Assembly: GCF_001949145.1 (NCBI RefSeq)
Contig: NW_019091386.1
Span: forward strand, 1,659,986-1,723,985
Length of the DNA: 64,000 nt
Reading direction: 5' to 3'
Source: Acanthaster planci
Lineage: Eukaryota > Echinodermata > Asteroidea > Valvatida > Acanthasteridae
The notes beneath the pieces were generated by a model. That model was given only the letters and a program-made list of their open reading frames with translations, did no database searches and had not been told where the DNA came from. The position numbers and the translations under genes are program-made. Positions 26,201 to 39,200 of the stretch are shown piece by piece. The number at the start of each line of letters is the position of its first letter. Within the stretch, counting starts at the first letter, position 1.

Positions 26201-26439
26201 AGTGGTTGCAAGATACATACATGTATATATACATGTACATGTATATGTACAAACATCACTATGTTTCCCTAAAGTGGTGTAACCATTAGGAAGTACCGGT
26301 AACGTCATAAGATGTCAAATTTAGCAGGGAAAATATTGAAGTGTTTACTTACAAAATACTTAGAATTTTGTTATTTAGTCACACTGGGTTTATACACAAG
26401 GTGTCAAGTGATGTCTGTGTATGGAACTCTTTCCTAAAG

Positions 26440-26830
<391 letters not shown>

Positions 26831-26837
26831 ATATGGT

Positions 26838-26925
26838 TTTGAGTCAACTTGGACCCATAACCAACTTGGACCCATAGCCCACTTGGATCCATTCTACACC
26901 AACTCAGACCCAACCAAAGGAGTGT
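26838..26925 (-). repeat. short block of the 17-bp minisatellite, inverted
   Basis: Four degenerate units of CCAACTTGGACCCATAG type. Read on the minus strand they match the GGGTCCGAGTTGG units at 28,075-28,320. Confidence 0.75.
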
Positions 26926-28074
26926 TTTAAATTCTGTGTCATCAAAGGATGCTAAATGAACTCGTCACCTTTTATGAGTCAGTGCCATGCATCAGATTAA
27001 ATCCCTTGGTGTTGGTACAGACAACACCATCAATGTGTGTGAATGATTACCAGATCCTATAGTTTTTTTAGAAACTCAGATATTAGACTGACATCTAAAT
27101 CTTACCGGTACCAACAAAGGTCAGAAGTAAAGTACTGTTTTCTGATGCAGTATAGGCACAAAGTTTTATTTCCATTGGAATGGAAACATGCTTTACTATT
27201 GAAAATCTGAATAAATGAAAATTTAGTTTTTTGTGAGTGTAGGCCAAGAGTAATTATACCATTTCATGTGCATGTCTACGAATCTTGTTTCATCCTGTTT
27301 TCGAGAAATAAAAATGCTAAAGATAATATGCAATCATGTGAAAAATTTGAATGAACCTGAAAATGAAACGTTATTTTATTATGTTCATACTCTCCCAAAA
27401 TGACAATTTTTCATGTATTGTGCATTCGGCAATAGCGGATGATGAAATCAAAATGACTCCCAGGAAAGGTACGGTATGAAATTCTTTAAGAGACAACATT
27501 AAACGTAAGATATAAAAAATCATGAATTTAGGAGATGAATTGAAATTAAACATCCAGGAATCGAGTTTGAAAAAGTATGAGGGAAATAAGAGGCTTACAC
27601 ATTTTAAAGCTTTCACTCACAGTTTCAATACCATGAAAAGTGATCCAAAATTCCTTAACAGTGGCAACCTCAATTTGACACAAACTTGGTGGACTGTTCA
27701 CCACGTGCACGTTTCACCTGAGCAAATCTCAGAAAATCCCCAATTAAGGTGTCTTTAAAGTTATTAATTGATTATTATCACAATACACAACAATTTTTCA
27801 GTGGATACAGTACACCCCAAATTTTTAATAACGGGAATGATTAGAGTTTGATGGAAGTTTTAAACAATTATCTGGTACACTGCTTAAAAGAACTGCTAAG
27901 TACATGTAATGTAGGCGAAAATCATCTAAGTTGCAAAACAGAACATCTATAGAAGCAAGAATATTGGGGGATCCAAAAGCAGTCCCTGCTGTGTCCTTGC
28001 TCTGTGCGAACTCGGGAAAGCCTCACATTTATTATCCAAGCATTCTCACACAGTTGCTCAAATAGTCTAAGGCT

Positions 28075-28320
28075 CGCACGGTCCGAGTTGAATTAGGGTG
28101 GGTCTGAGTTGATGAGGGTTTGAGTTGGTCATTGGTCCGAGTTGGCGTGGGACCCAGATGGCTTTGGGTCTGAGTTAGTATTGGGTCCGAGTTGGTGTGG
28201 GTTCGAGTTTTCTTCGGGTCCGAGCTGGCATGGATTCCAGTTGGCATGGGCCAGAGTTGGCATGGGTTCGAGTTGGTATGGGTCAGAGTTCATGGTGGAG
28301 TTGGTTTGGGTCCGAGTTGA
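28075..28320 (+). repeat. 17-bp minisatellite, GGGTCCGAGTTGGTATG-like
   Basis: About twelve to fourteen degenerate units, each built on GGGTCCGAGTTGG plus four or five bases. Two blocks in the middle are longer. It gives a false repetitive open frame on each strand. Confidence 0.85.
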
Positions 28321-29015
28321 CCTGACATGCCTGATCCCATGGTCAAAAGAGCAGACCCCAATCACGTGGGAGCCAGCCAACTACATGTAATGTACATGAA
28401 GTACAATAGCACGACTGACACCATCCATTGATGCATAATCATGATCATGCATTAGGCCCTTACATACCGTATAATATAGTGTCTATCTGTGTGAAACCTC
28501 CTGCCTGAACGACGTGACACGACTAGGCCTATCGGTAGTTTTTTAGGCCCAGTTAAAGATTTCAACTCAATTTCATTCACTTGTCAGACATGATGTTGTT
28601 ACTGATGTTAAAACTCAAGAAAGAAAGACATATTACCTTCCAACGAAGACGTTTACTCTTTGTCGTGCTGCAAAGATTGGGAAAGACCCACAGACATCAT
28701 CCACGCCGCAAAATGTCAGTAAATTTGTCACTCGTTGAACGGGAAGGACAGTCAACGATCAGCTGTCAAACTTAGTGCCATATGAAAATGATTTCTATGT
28801 ATATGTGTTACGAAGACGTTGATCTGGTGCGTTAAATATCCATAGACAAACTGCATATGAGGCAGAATCCAGACTTCATGCCCCACGTTTAACAATGAGG
28901 GCGCAAGTACACTCACACCGCGAGGGGGGTCCACAAGTTTCTTCACTATTTTAGTTTGCCGGCTTCGAAAAGGCAAAAGCCTTTTCAAACGTGTGCATAC
29001 TCTTGTTTGACGTAC

Positions 29016-29229
29016 CTTATGTGGACATTCCTTTTTTCCCTGTAGTTAAGAGAACTCCGAGGAAATGTTAATTTTTCTCCCACCATGAGCACCTATTCAA
29101 ACCATGGAGGTAGACTGAAGTTTTGCTGATTTCTTTGGTCATCTCCATTTTGCCACACTATCTAACCTCAAAATGCGTCAGTAACTCTTCCGCGTCCGAG
29201 GGGAAACGTGTGGACCCTTGCAGGTCCAT
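29016..29229 (-). CDS. candidate first exon plus 24-base microexon (unrecognised)
   Basis: ATG at 29,229 opens 21 codons (MDLQGSTRFPSDAEELLTHF then E) to a donor GAG|GTTAGA at 29,167, phase 0. A 24-base exon at 29,039-29,016 (acceptor CTACAG, donor AAG|GTACGT) continues in frame as GKKECPHK. No third exon was found. The block is CpG-richer than its surroundings and lies about 650 bases beyond the proposed PLCE1 poly(A) site. Confidence 0.22.
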
Positions 29230-29884
29230 ATCTCTTTTGTAACGGTCAGATTCACCGGATGGGGCGAGAGTTGTATACAAGCAATTTTCCTCTGGCTCTC
29301 TACAAAATATCAATTTTTAACAAATACTTCAAAACAAGTATCATCTTCTAGTGTTTTGTATTTCATATTTTAAAGCAGTGAAAAGTTGTCAGTTATTTTC
29401 CGAACATCTATGATGTTAACAAATAAAATTAAGTTCCTGTGAGACATGCCTAAAAACAAAACTATTCCTAACTTAAATTCATCTTGTAACAAATATGTAA
29501 TTCCTAGTTAACTTTTTTTTGTTTTGAATAAATAATTGCAAAAACTTTCACTGGCCTGCCCTCGGTAGTCTGGTATTCAGAGAAATATGGAAGGGCTGCG
29601 TAGCACCGTGATGATAATATTGACAAGAATACAATATAAAATCAGTGCTCTGAAACACCTAATTGCTGAGCTTTCAGTAACTGAGTACCTTCTTCAGGGC
29701 AAGCAGAACTCAGAACTGAATGTGAATAGTCTGGTATTCACACTGGGCACAGTTGGCTTGCTTGAGTACATCACCTTGAAGGGACATTTGGAAGGATTTT
29801 TATCAATGGCTGGACATTACCAACCAGGGATTTACCTACAAAACTCAAAATAACTTGTGAGCACATCACACACATATATCTCAA

Positions 29885-32800
29885 TGACAAAAATTTAACC
29901 TTTATTCCATTGAAAACAAGACAATTACCGGTATAATAACTGTGCTGTGATTTTATAACTCCATTCAGATACAATTTCCACTTAATAATCGATTCAAATT
30001 ACATCTCATTGGAGAAAAAAAGGTTCATGTACAATATACATACAGCTGTGTCGGTTCAACAGCATAGATATGTAAGGCTTTCTTATTTACAAATTTGTAA
30101 GATTAATTTTACAAGTGAATTACAGTGGAATTTTTTTTTCAGGCACACTCAGACAAGCATCCCCTAGGCTCGGGAAGTTGCCGCTACAATATCCACACAC
30201 AATTTCCTTTCTTCTAATTAGAAGTCTAATTTCTGGAAAGAAAAATGAAACTACTGTTAGGGAAGCTCTGGGTTATCTGGTGACAGGCGTCTTGGAAAAA
30301 CAGAGAGCTCCTCCCTCTGTGAAAAATCCACACAGCTCCAATGGAATTTCTTAGAGAAATATTTACCTTTTTAAGCACTCTACTCACTACACTGTAACTA
30401 TGCCAAGTTTACATTGGGGTACAAGACGGGGTGAACTGGTGAAAACCACAACAAATTTAAAGAAGAATTTTTGACTGAGGTTTCATTAATTTTGTTGCTC
30501 AACAAGTAAGCACACCTGTTTCAGAGCACTTGCAATGAAAACCAAGTAAAGCAAAACCATGCAAATGTCATTAAAACCCCTCTTCAAATTTCATTTCATT
30601 CTACAATTCACAGCTAAGACAAAATTCCTGACTGGAAACAAAATTCAACCGGAGCAGCATATTAAGCTATTCCATGGTTAAAGAGAAACCTGGCAAAAAT
30701 CCGAACCCAAATTAGTACAGTTTTATTTTTGTTGAAGGATTCGAACCAGCAGTCTTCCAAGCATTGTGCAGTTGCTCTGCCAACTTAGCTATCGAGCCTA
30801 GGATGACAGTCTAACAACTTTTGATCAAGATTCCTGATGGTCGTAGCTTCCAATCGTGCTTCTGCTAAGTGTCTTGCTTCAAATGCAACTTTGTTTTCAA
30901 AAACAACTGAGCACCAGATTTGAAATCTGTCAAACCCAACGTGCCATTTTTATGGTTAAAAAAAGAATTCATCCAATGTCTTGAGTTTCTGTGTTGACTG
31001 TAAAATAAAAGTGCAGCAAGAGAATCAAAACAAGCAAGAGACTTACAATTTTTTCTGCTGATTTACAATTAAATTGATCTCTTTAAATTGTAAATAAGAA
31101 TTGCCGATTGTACAAAAGGAGGGTTACTTTTGAATGCACAATCTTGAGTCTGACTCAAACTTGCAAGCTGTTTGACCAGGGCTGTCTACTCATAAAACTC
31201 TTTATAACACTTTTACCAAAACTAAGCATGATGGTTTACAATTGTGCTTCTAGATTATAAGTTTGTTCAATCTTTGGTTTGTCAAAGAACAGGAATTCCT
31301 CATTAATGGCTTAAGTAACGTAGCCACTGGTCCAGGCACTAATGCACAAACCCATCATGAAGCAAATAAACCACTGATTTGTGAATTTAAAAATGGCATA
31401 TTTGGTCTACTCTTATTTGAAAACAGAATGACAGATTCAATATCATGGGGTGGCCAAGGAGAAATTGGTCATTTATGAATATGCAAATCAGCTTGATTTG
31501 TACATGTTGTGTAGTGATCACTACATGAACAAGCTGACAACAACTTAATATTAATGCCCTTGCACCATTTTTGCATACCTAAACCTGCCGATTGTGCGAA
31601 ATTTGCTCACTCCTGAAAAGCCCGAAGTGGTCAAAATGTAAAATGGTGTCATCTATACATCACAAGCCTATTCATTGCACTACTGGTATTTTTATTTCAA
31701 ACAACTCCTCGCATTATAAATAATACATTGTGTTTGAAAAAGCAACTACCAATTTTGCACTGGTAATTTTTATTGCAAACAATCTTAAAAACGGTTCAGC
31801 AGAACACTGTGCATTGCAAAAACTTGCAAGAGCAAATAAACTTTTTAATTATTAGCCCTATAAAAAGTGCTTTCCATAAAAAAAAGACCAGTCTCAATTT
31901 GCCTTAAAGAATGTCCGTAAAATTCAGTGGAAATTTAAAAACTAGTACAAAAAGCAATAGTTTGTAATACTTTTGAAATAAAAAAGCGTACATAAAAGAC
32001 CTACGTGTCATAATCCTCTATTTTGCTAAACACAACATACATTGTACAAGACACTAGCCAAGCTTTGAGGCTTAAAAATTGGGGGAAATGCTCACTAATA
32101 ATATTTAGATAATATTTGACAAATGGAAATCATATGGAAAAATAATGTTGTACATAGACATCAATAGATGCAACTCTTAAAAATTTGGAAGGAGCACTGT
32201 TTCTCCAAAATGAATGTGTAATGCCTTGGTCAATATTAAAATTTTCCAAAATTACTCTAAAACTCTGTGGACAACAGAACTTAAACTTCACGGAGTAGAA
32301 TGTCGAGATTTTGGTTTAGTTAAATTTACTTATTTGTTTGCCTTTGTTTGGACCAATGAAACATCAGACACCTGTTGCCGATGGGTGCAGCACACCAATA
32401 CAAGACTACTGGAATCTGGTGCAGAGGATCTGCGCATAACTGGGCCCTCTGTATTGTTGATATGAATACTGCTGTTGGGTGATGGCACAAGCGTATAAGG
32501 CAGTCAGACGAAGGTGTGGACCATGTGGCATGGTGAGCCCATGGTTCTCAAGGTTTTTCTGCTTATGCATATAAGGCAGAGCCATAATTCCCAGCCAGTT
32601 TTTCCCATTACAACGACGCATCAGCGGCGCAAGAGGCCAACCCAACAAAACAAGTTAGCATTTTGGATATACAACATTTTCATATTAGCGCATCCAAACA
32701 AAGCAAAAGTTGCCTTATAATTTCCCAACGAAACCTAAAAACAAAACAACAAAGTATACAACACTGTCAGCGATGTTCTCAGTTTTTTTTCTGCTGCAAA

Positions 32801-33073
32801 TCCAGCGGGGACACGTTTGGCATTTCGGAAGTTGAATGTGAAATTGTTGCACTGATTAAAATGTTCAACTTTGTCTGTTTTGTTCTTGTAGTCGAGACCC
32901 CCTTAAGACCATCACAAGACCTCACAAGCTCCACAACGCCAGCACGAGACCCTCCCATCTAAGGTTCACACCAAAACCTATGCGACTGAGTCACTGTTGA
33001 CCCTTGTTCCTTGCGACCGGCCTTGTGTCTAATCCTGCGATGGTCCCCGACTATGATTGGAGACGAGTAGATC
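29885..33073 (-). other. PLCE1: probable PLCE1 3' untranslated region and poly(A) site
   Basis: The stretch is AT-rich, has no exon-like frame and is nearly free of the TACATGTA words that crowd the region left of it. AATAAA on the minus strand lies at 29,906-29,901. It is followed within about 25-45 bases by a GT-rich minus-strand tract (29,876-29,858), the usual cleavage arrangement. Other AATAAA words occur near 30,725, 31,690 and 31,775, so shorter ends are possible. The extent is inferred. Confidence 0.5.
30733..30800 (-). repeat. degenerate tRNA-like element (SINE head or tRNA pseudogene)
   Basis: On the minus strand an A-box-like TAGCTAAGTTGGCAGAGC is followed about 30 bases later by an exact B box GGTTCGAATCC. 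The T-stem and anticodon stem do not pair well, so it is not a functional tRNA. It lies inside the proposed PLCE1 3' UTR. Confidence 0.6.
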
Positions 33074-33252
33074 TCAGGAGCTCTCCGTCTTCCACCGCTT
33101 CAGCTTGCCCACCAGGTTGGTCCTGGACGGTAGGAGCTTGCTCTTGGAGGAACGGGAGGAGCCCTTGTCTGCCTCCTCCATCCGCTCAAACTCTGCCTTG
33201 AAGTCCTCGGCCTTGAAGTCGCGGGGCAAGGTGGAAGACTTTTTGGCTGCAC
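33074..33252 (-). CDS. PLCE1: PLCE1 exon 29: last coding exon
   Basis: Residues 1706-1764 and a TGA stop at 33,076-33,074. It reads [20 protein letters not shown] and ends [10 protein letters not shown]. Codon use is strongly GC-ending, as in the other exons, and stops abruptly at TGA. Acceptor CCCAG, phase 1 in. The ending RWKTESS does not obviously match a PDZ ligand. Confidence 0.92.
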
Positions 33253-36200
33253 CTGGGACAAAGGATGGGGAAAGGGAACCAGTAAAACATTAAATGCACT
33301 CTTGCATTCAAGTCCATTTCCAAGTCTGATGAGCACCCCTCAATATGAATTGGTAAATATGAAGCATATGACCTAATGGTAACGGTTAGACATTCCTGAG
33401 CACAGAGTCAGCAGGTTCAAAGCCACTTGCTAGTTACATGTTGTGACCTTAGGCAAGTCACTTTACTCCCATTTACGTATCTGCACCCAGAGCTATAAAG
33501 AGGTGCCCGTGAGGGTAGAGATGGTTGAGCTCGATTTTCCGTTTTCGCCTGGAATATCTAATCTGGAGCTGTATGCTCCTGAGGGAGCTGACATGGTTCT
33601 ACGAGTGTTCCTGGGCCCATTGTGCAGGGATAACAATGATGTAGCACCTTGAACAATAATAATGGTGAATATCTAGATATCAGAGTTCTAGCAAATCATC
33701 AACTTGATGAAACAAAACAGTGTGTGTAACTGTTGTTTGAGGTAAGGGGAGGGGGGGCTTGTCCCCTCCCTCTTGGAAAGCAACTTAAAAGTAAAAGCAA
33801 ATGAAAAGGGAAGGGTAATTAGATGAAAGAAAAAAAGCACTTGAAAATGCCTCGGGACTGACCCTCTGCCGCTGTTAGAGATTTTTCAATTAAACTTCCC
33901 CCCTCCCCGGAAGGAAAGAAAATCCTGGCGACACCCATGACAGTGCGGCCTGAGTACTTGCGTGTGAGTATGTGTGTACAAGCAATGATTCTTTTGCAAG
34001 AGGGACTCGGACTACGATGCCCTGCTTACTTGACAGGTTAAGTAGTGAGCCCTCCTTCTCTCTTATCTCCTTGCTGGTCTTCCGGTTCTTCATGCTGGTC
34101 AGCCGCTTGAAGCCGGACTTCTTGCCACTACCCCCGACCACGCTGCTCACAGCCACCTTGACATTGGGCAGGTTCTGAGCTACGGCAGGCTGTGGAGGAA
34201 ACCAGACAAAAAATCTTTGATAATTAATTGATTGGCAACTTTCGTTAAGAAATGGAAAAAAAAAACAAAACAGTCTGATGATGTTTGTAAAACCGAGAAA
34301 CAGGTGACAGCAGTTCCTGAAGATGAGCTAAATACACAGTCCAACGATGTCGACTGGAATGCATTCAAGTGCATTGCTCATGTTAGAATGGCTATACTCC
34401 TTATTTCATGAACTGTAGTTGAATTGAGCATGACTCGCTAGCATGCAAGAGTTCTCAGACCAAGAGTACTTTCCCGCAGCAGACAAGTCCTGCTTGAATT
34501 ATGCAATTAGTTTGTTTTGAAATTAAGACAGTTAAAAGTGGCAGAGGGCCAGCATTGCAGCACTCATTCTAATGTTCAATTTGTCATTTCTGGTGTCCTT
34601 TAGTTACTTTTATAATTATGTTGTCTGCATAAATGTGACAGTTACTAGAAAACTACAGGGAAAAAAATTTGTGAATTTCATTGAACTTCATCGAAGATAA
34701 AAGCTTTTCCTTGTGGCCCTGCCCCCCAGGAAACCTGTTTTTAAATCCGACATTATCAGTTAAACAACCAATGTTCCCCTATGTCTGGATCCATGTACAA
34801 TACTCCTGATGAATGTATTCATAAGGGCGAGCAAGCTGCATTACTTTGCTGCTGACATCATGGCCAGAAAGGGTAAAATCTTGTTTTCGGTCAGGAGCAC
34901 AGGAATGATTATTTTCTGTAGTAAGTCTTAATTTTACAACACAAAACTACCTCAAACTTCCTATGTGGTGACTCATTAGTGTTTCAGAACCATTTGAAGA
35001 ATCTGTCAAATTTGTGAAAACCTTTAACATTGAAAGGCTTAATTTGCAAAAAGGCAGTGTTATGGGCAAATCTGTAAGTCCCTTCACAAGTCCAGTCACA
35101 AGTCCTTCATAAGACCAGTCATAAGTACAGCGTAAACAATGACAAAGGAATGCTCTTGTCATAGTTCATGTCAACAGCTTGTGACTTGACTTTCAGACTT
35201 GATGATGTGTGATGGACTTTTAGGGACCCGTAATGGACTCAACTAGGATGCTGCACAGAGGTGCGCACCAGTCACAGATGGACTCACCTCGTCTCTGTCC
35301 CTCAAGGTGAACCTGCCCGGTGTCTTCCATTGGTTCTGCACGTCAAACACTCTCTCAGTGTCCTCCAGTACACGGCTGGTCACTTTCTCCTGGATGTCCT
35401 TCTTCTCGGAGCCCTTCCAGTCCTTGTAGACCTCCTCAGTTAGGACGTAGTTGCTGGGGTCGGTGTCCAGGCGGTGGGCTTTGGCCATTGCCTGGATTGA
35501 GGATTGAGAAGTGAAATCAAGAGTTTAAGAGGCGTTGAACTTGAGAACTTTCTCAATTCCAGTCACTGTAGTTGCAAGTGACAAGGCAGGATGACAAGGA
35601 ATGCTTTTGTCACTGTTCATTTCAATAGCTTGTGACTTGGCTTAACATGCAGGGATAGGCAAAACCTGAAGCACTGTAGCTGACAGAGCAGCTTTTCTCC
35701 AAACTGTTTACCTCTGGATCTTACATTCTCTCACTTCAGTTTTCAAAGGCATTTACCCAGAGTTACGCCAAAGTCAAACAAAAAAAAAGCGAAAAATGAT
35801 TGAGAGGATCATTTTACATTCTACATTTTCACGGATAGGCCCAAATTCAAGTGGGTGCGAGGGCAGTATTCGCAGAAGTTTCTAAACATATGACACTCAA
35901 CACATTGTCGAACTCTACTATGTCAATCATATTGGTAAGGAACTGTTTTGAAGTAATCACCTGGGCTATGATGTCCTGTGCTGTGCTGGTGACTGAGGCC
36001 CTAAACACTGTGTACGGTTGCTCCTGGGACACGTTGTACACCCAGACCAGGAACGTCTTCTCAGCGCTGCCGGCATCGACGGATGCCCACTCATCCGAGC
36101 GATGTCTCTGGATGTGAATTAACAATCCAAGAAAAGTCACGACAGATTCGTATGACCTTTGACATCAGGGCAAACCTATTAATAATTACATGTAGCCTGT

Positions 36201-39200
36201 GTCCAAAATGGGCCACCAGAGCCTTGGTTATGCCAGTAAAGACCTAGACCTGGCTCTTGATAATGGATTCAAATACAGCCTTAACCTTCCAAGATGTGCA
36301 GGGGTTGATTTTACTGAGTTGCTAAGCTGAACAGCTTAACGATTATTAGTAATAAAGCAAGAAAAAAATCTTCAGCAAGACAAGACCATTAAATTAACGA
36401 TGGTTTATTACCTCAGAGCAAGATGTCTAGAGCCAAGCCCTGTCCAAAACCTACATCAATATAGGCAACTTTATCAAGGGAACTGTTGTGTTTGTAGAAT
36501 CTTTTCTCAAATGTTTTTAGAGAAAAACCAACAAAACGGCCTTTTCATCATTCAATATTAAAACTTCAAATTAAGTGTTTGGGTCAAAATGTCATTCGTT
36601 CCCCGGCAAGTGTCACGCTTAGCACTATACAATGCATTTCTAATATATGACATACATGACAACGAGCAAAAAGAGGAGGGAACATGGTTAAGAGTATTAA
36701 TAGTTATTTGAAGAACGACTGCTTGGTTTGAGAAGAGTTACGCTGAAATGCTGTAAACAAGCAAAAAACAATGGGATTAACATTTGGTGGCAAGTAGTAA
36801 CATGAATTGTTGCTTAAAAATAGCATCTGGCTGGCTGATCTTTTAAGGAAGATTGCCAAAGTTGAGCTGCTGATAACGAGGAGGTCACAACCTAAAAAAA
36901 ACGAGTCCTAGATTGTTAGAACCACTTTTGAATTAAAAGCCTCGAAAAGAATACGGGCGATTCACAGTAGTGCCCCTCCAAGAGTTTGCAACGCGTTGGC
37001 CAATCACAATGCGCAAAATTTGTCGACTGTTTCCAAACTCGTATTGGGTCGACAAATTTCACGCATTGTGCTTGGCCAACACGTTGCAAACTCTTGGAGG
37101 CGCACTATTGTGAAACGCCCGTATTGCACGCACTGTAAATCAACAGAAACTGTCAGCATTTTTCACCCATGTGACATCCCTTTTCCTCAGGATGCCAAAC
37201 CAAGTGATACATGTATCTCAAAAGAACGAGCTCATTTATTTTCTTTCCAGTGCAAACTAAAACAAAATTGCTGAAAGAAAAACCTTAAGACTCAAGTTTG
37301 TACAACACAGTCACAAATTCAAATTCAACAGATTAAAAGGCAGTTCTACAAATAAAAAAATGGGAGATTCAAAAATAATATCAAAGATGATATTCTACGG
37401 GCTGGGCTCAGGTCTTTTCTTTTGCCCACATCAGGCATGCAAGTGGGAACTCCTGAGCTGCTCAAAAGACTTTGTACAATGGTTTCAAATTTGTGACGTT
37501 ATTTAGCAAGTAAAACAGGAATTCAGCTGAAATGGGGAAAAGTATGCTGAAAAGCATGCCTGATACACGCTTAGGAAAGTAAACAGAGCAAGCAATCTTT
37601 CAATGGTTTGTTTATGGCATACACTAGTAAATTATGAATGCTTCAAATGCCAAGTAATGAGTTATGAAAATGAGTTAATTGTGGCATTGTTTTCACTGAC
37701 AAACTTACGACAGGTGAAAATGGTACTGGTGAGACTTTGAACAAAAATAAGATGAAAATCAAAACAAAGACAACATTGAAAAGGGAAATTTCACAAAGTT
37801 ATAAATACGTCTTGCAATGTGGCATCACTGCAAGGCTTGAAAAGTGAAAATCTGACTATGATTTAAAAGACTGCACGAAATTAATTCAACTGGGCATGCA
37901 GAAATGGTTAGGTTCGGCGAGGTGGGGGGGGGCGGAGAGAGGGGGCTGACTTGTACCCTATGGTTCCTGTGGAACCGCGGCGACCGCAGACTGGAGGTCT
38001 TGAGGTGGTTGAAGTGGTTGAGGTGGCCGGGCGAGTGGTGGCAGTGTGACTGGTCCTGCTGCAGCTGTGACAGAACGGCGGTGGGAGGAAGTGCTGTGAA
38101 ATTGGGTGTGTGGAGGGGCAGGGGACATTGAGGGCTCTACTTAGAGGGAATAAACTTAGTGTCCAGAATTTTCTGCTTTGTAAAATTCAAATTCTGCTTT
38201 CTTCTGCTTTCTAAATTTACCATTTTTCGCATGTTTATTTCTTTCCACATGAATATACATCCCCCCGACTACTGCATGTATGCAGAGAGTGCACAGGACT
38301 CTGATGCATCATTCATACAAGTTCAGGCAATGGCTATTTCTTAACCACTCGACAAATTTGCCTGGTGTCATATATGCAAAAAAGTACGCACACAAGTACC
38401 AGGCAAAATTCACTAATGCTGAAAACACAGCTACATGTGAAACAGTCTTCGAGCTTCCAGTAGTAAAAGCTCCACTGCACGGTGCATGCAATAACCCATG
38501 AGGTTTGGTACCCAGACACAAGAGTATTTTACATTTTATTTCTGTATGCGTTTTCCCTTGTGTGGAAAGGTGCCCTGCTAAATGTAATGCATGCTTAATA
38601 CACGTAAGTTTGTACATTTGCATGTATGTAACGATGCAAAAAACATTGTCAAGCACAAAACTGTTTACTATTTACCACTTTTTATAAGCTTTTGTGTAGA
38701 TGAAAAAAATCAAAGGTATATTTGCTGACTGATATTCTTGGCCATGAAAAACAGACACTTTTATTTCAAGAAAAAAGCACTTGTCCATCGGGTAATTTTT
38801 CCTTAATTTTTACTTGCCCGAAAGAAGAAATTATTTTCCCAGGTAATTGGACAACTGTTAATGGCGAGACCTGGTAACAAATACAAGCTGTTTTTTATTA
38901 CAATGTATTCTACACGAATCCAGGGAATTGTTGTCAGTATTTTGTCTTTATTCTATTTTCTCCACAACCCAACATTTTCCGTCTTCAGCCCAGCGATTTC
39001 TGCAGATTTTCCACTAAGCAGAGAACCCTTAGAATCAAGTGTCTCCTCTATGGCCTTGTTCGAGGCTTGGCTCTGTTGGTAATTTTGGATTTTTCTCTAA
39101 CCAGAAACTGTAAGCCCTTTAGAACGGTTGAGCCAGGTAAGAAATCACCTGACTTTCACAAATAAAAAATCACACTGGTGCCATTGTGCACAGGTAGAAG

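Larger units (their letters stand above)
14210..26439. other. intergenic, repeats only
   Basis: Holds copies of families A, B and C, the 0.9-kb element, short tandem duplications and many TACATGTA runs. GGCCTTGGCCTC-like blocks occur near 19,970 and 20,350. The longest open frame (18,328-18,819, plus) runs through TACATGTA words and looks accidental. Confidence 0.6.

Noticed and set aside
28581-28775. Plus-strand frame at 28.6 kb with a possible acceptor and donor
   Set aside because: All three frames look equally protein-like there, so open frame alone has no weight.
30733-30800. Functional tRNA gene on the minus strand
   Set aside because: The B box is perfect but the T-stem and anticodon stem do not pair, and no clear anticodon can be placed.
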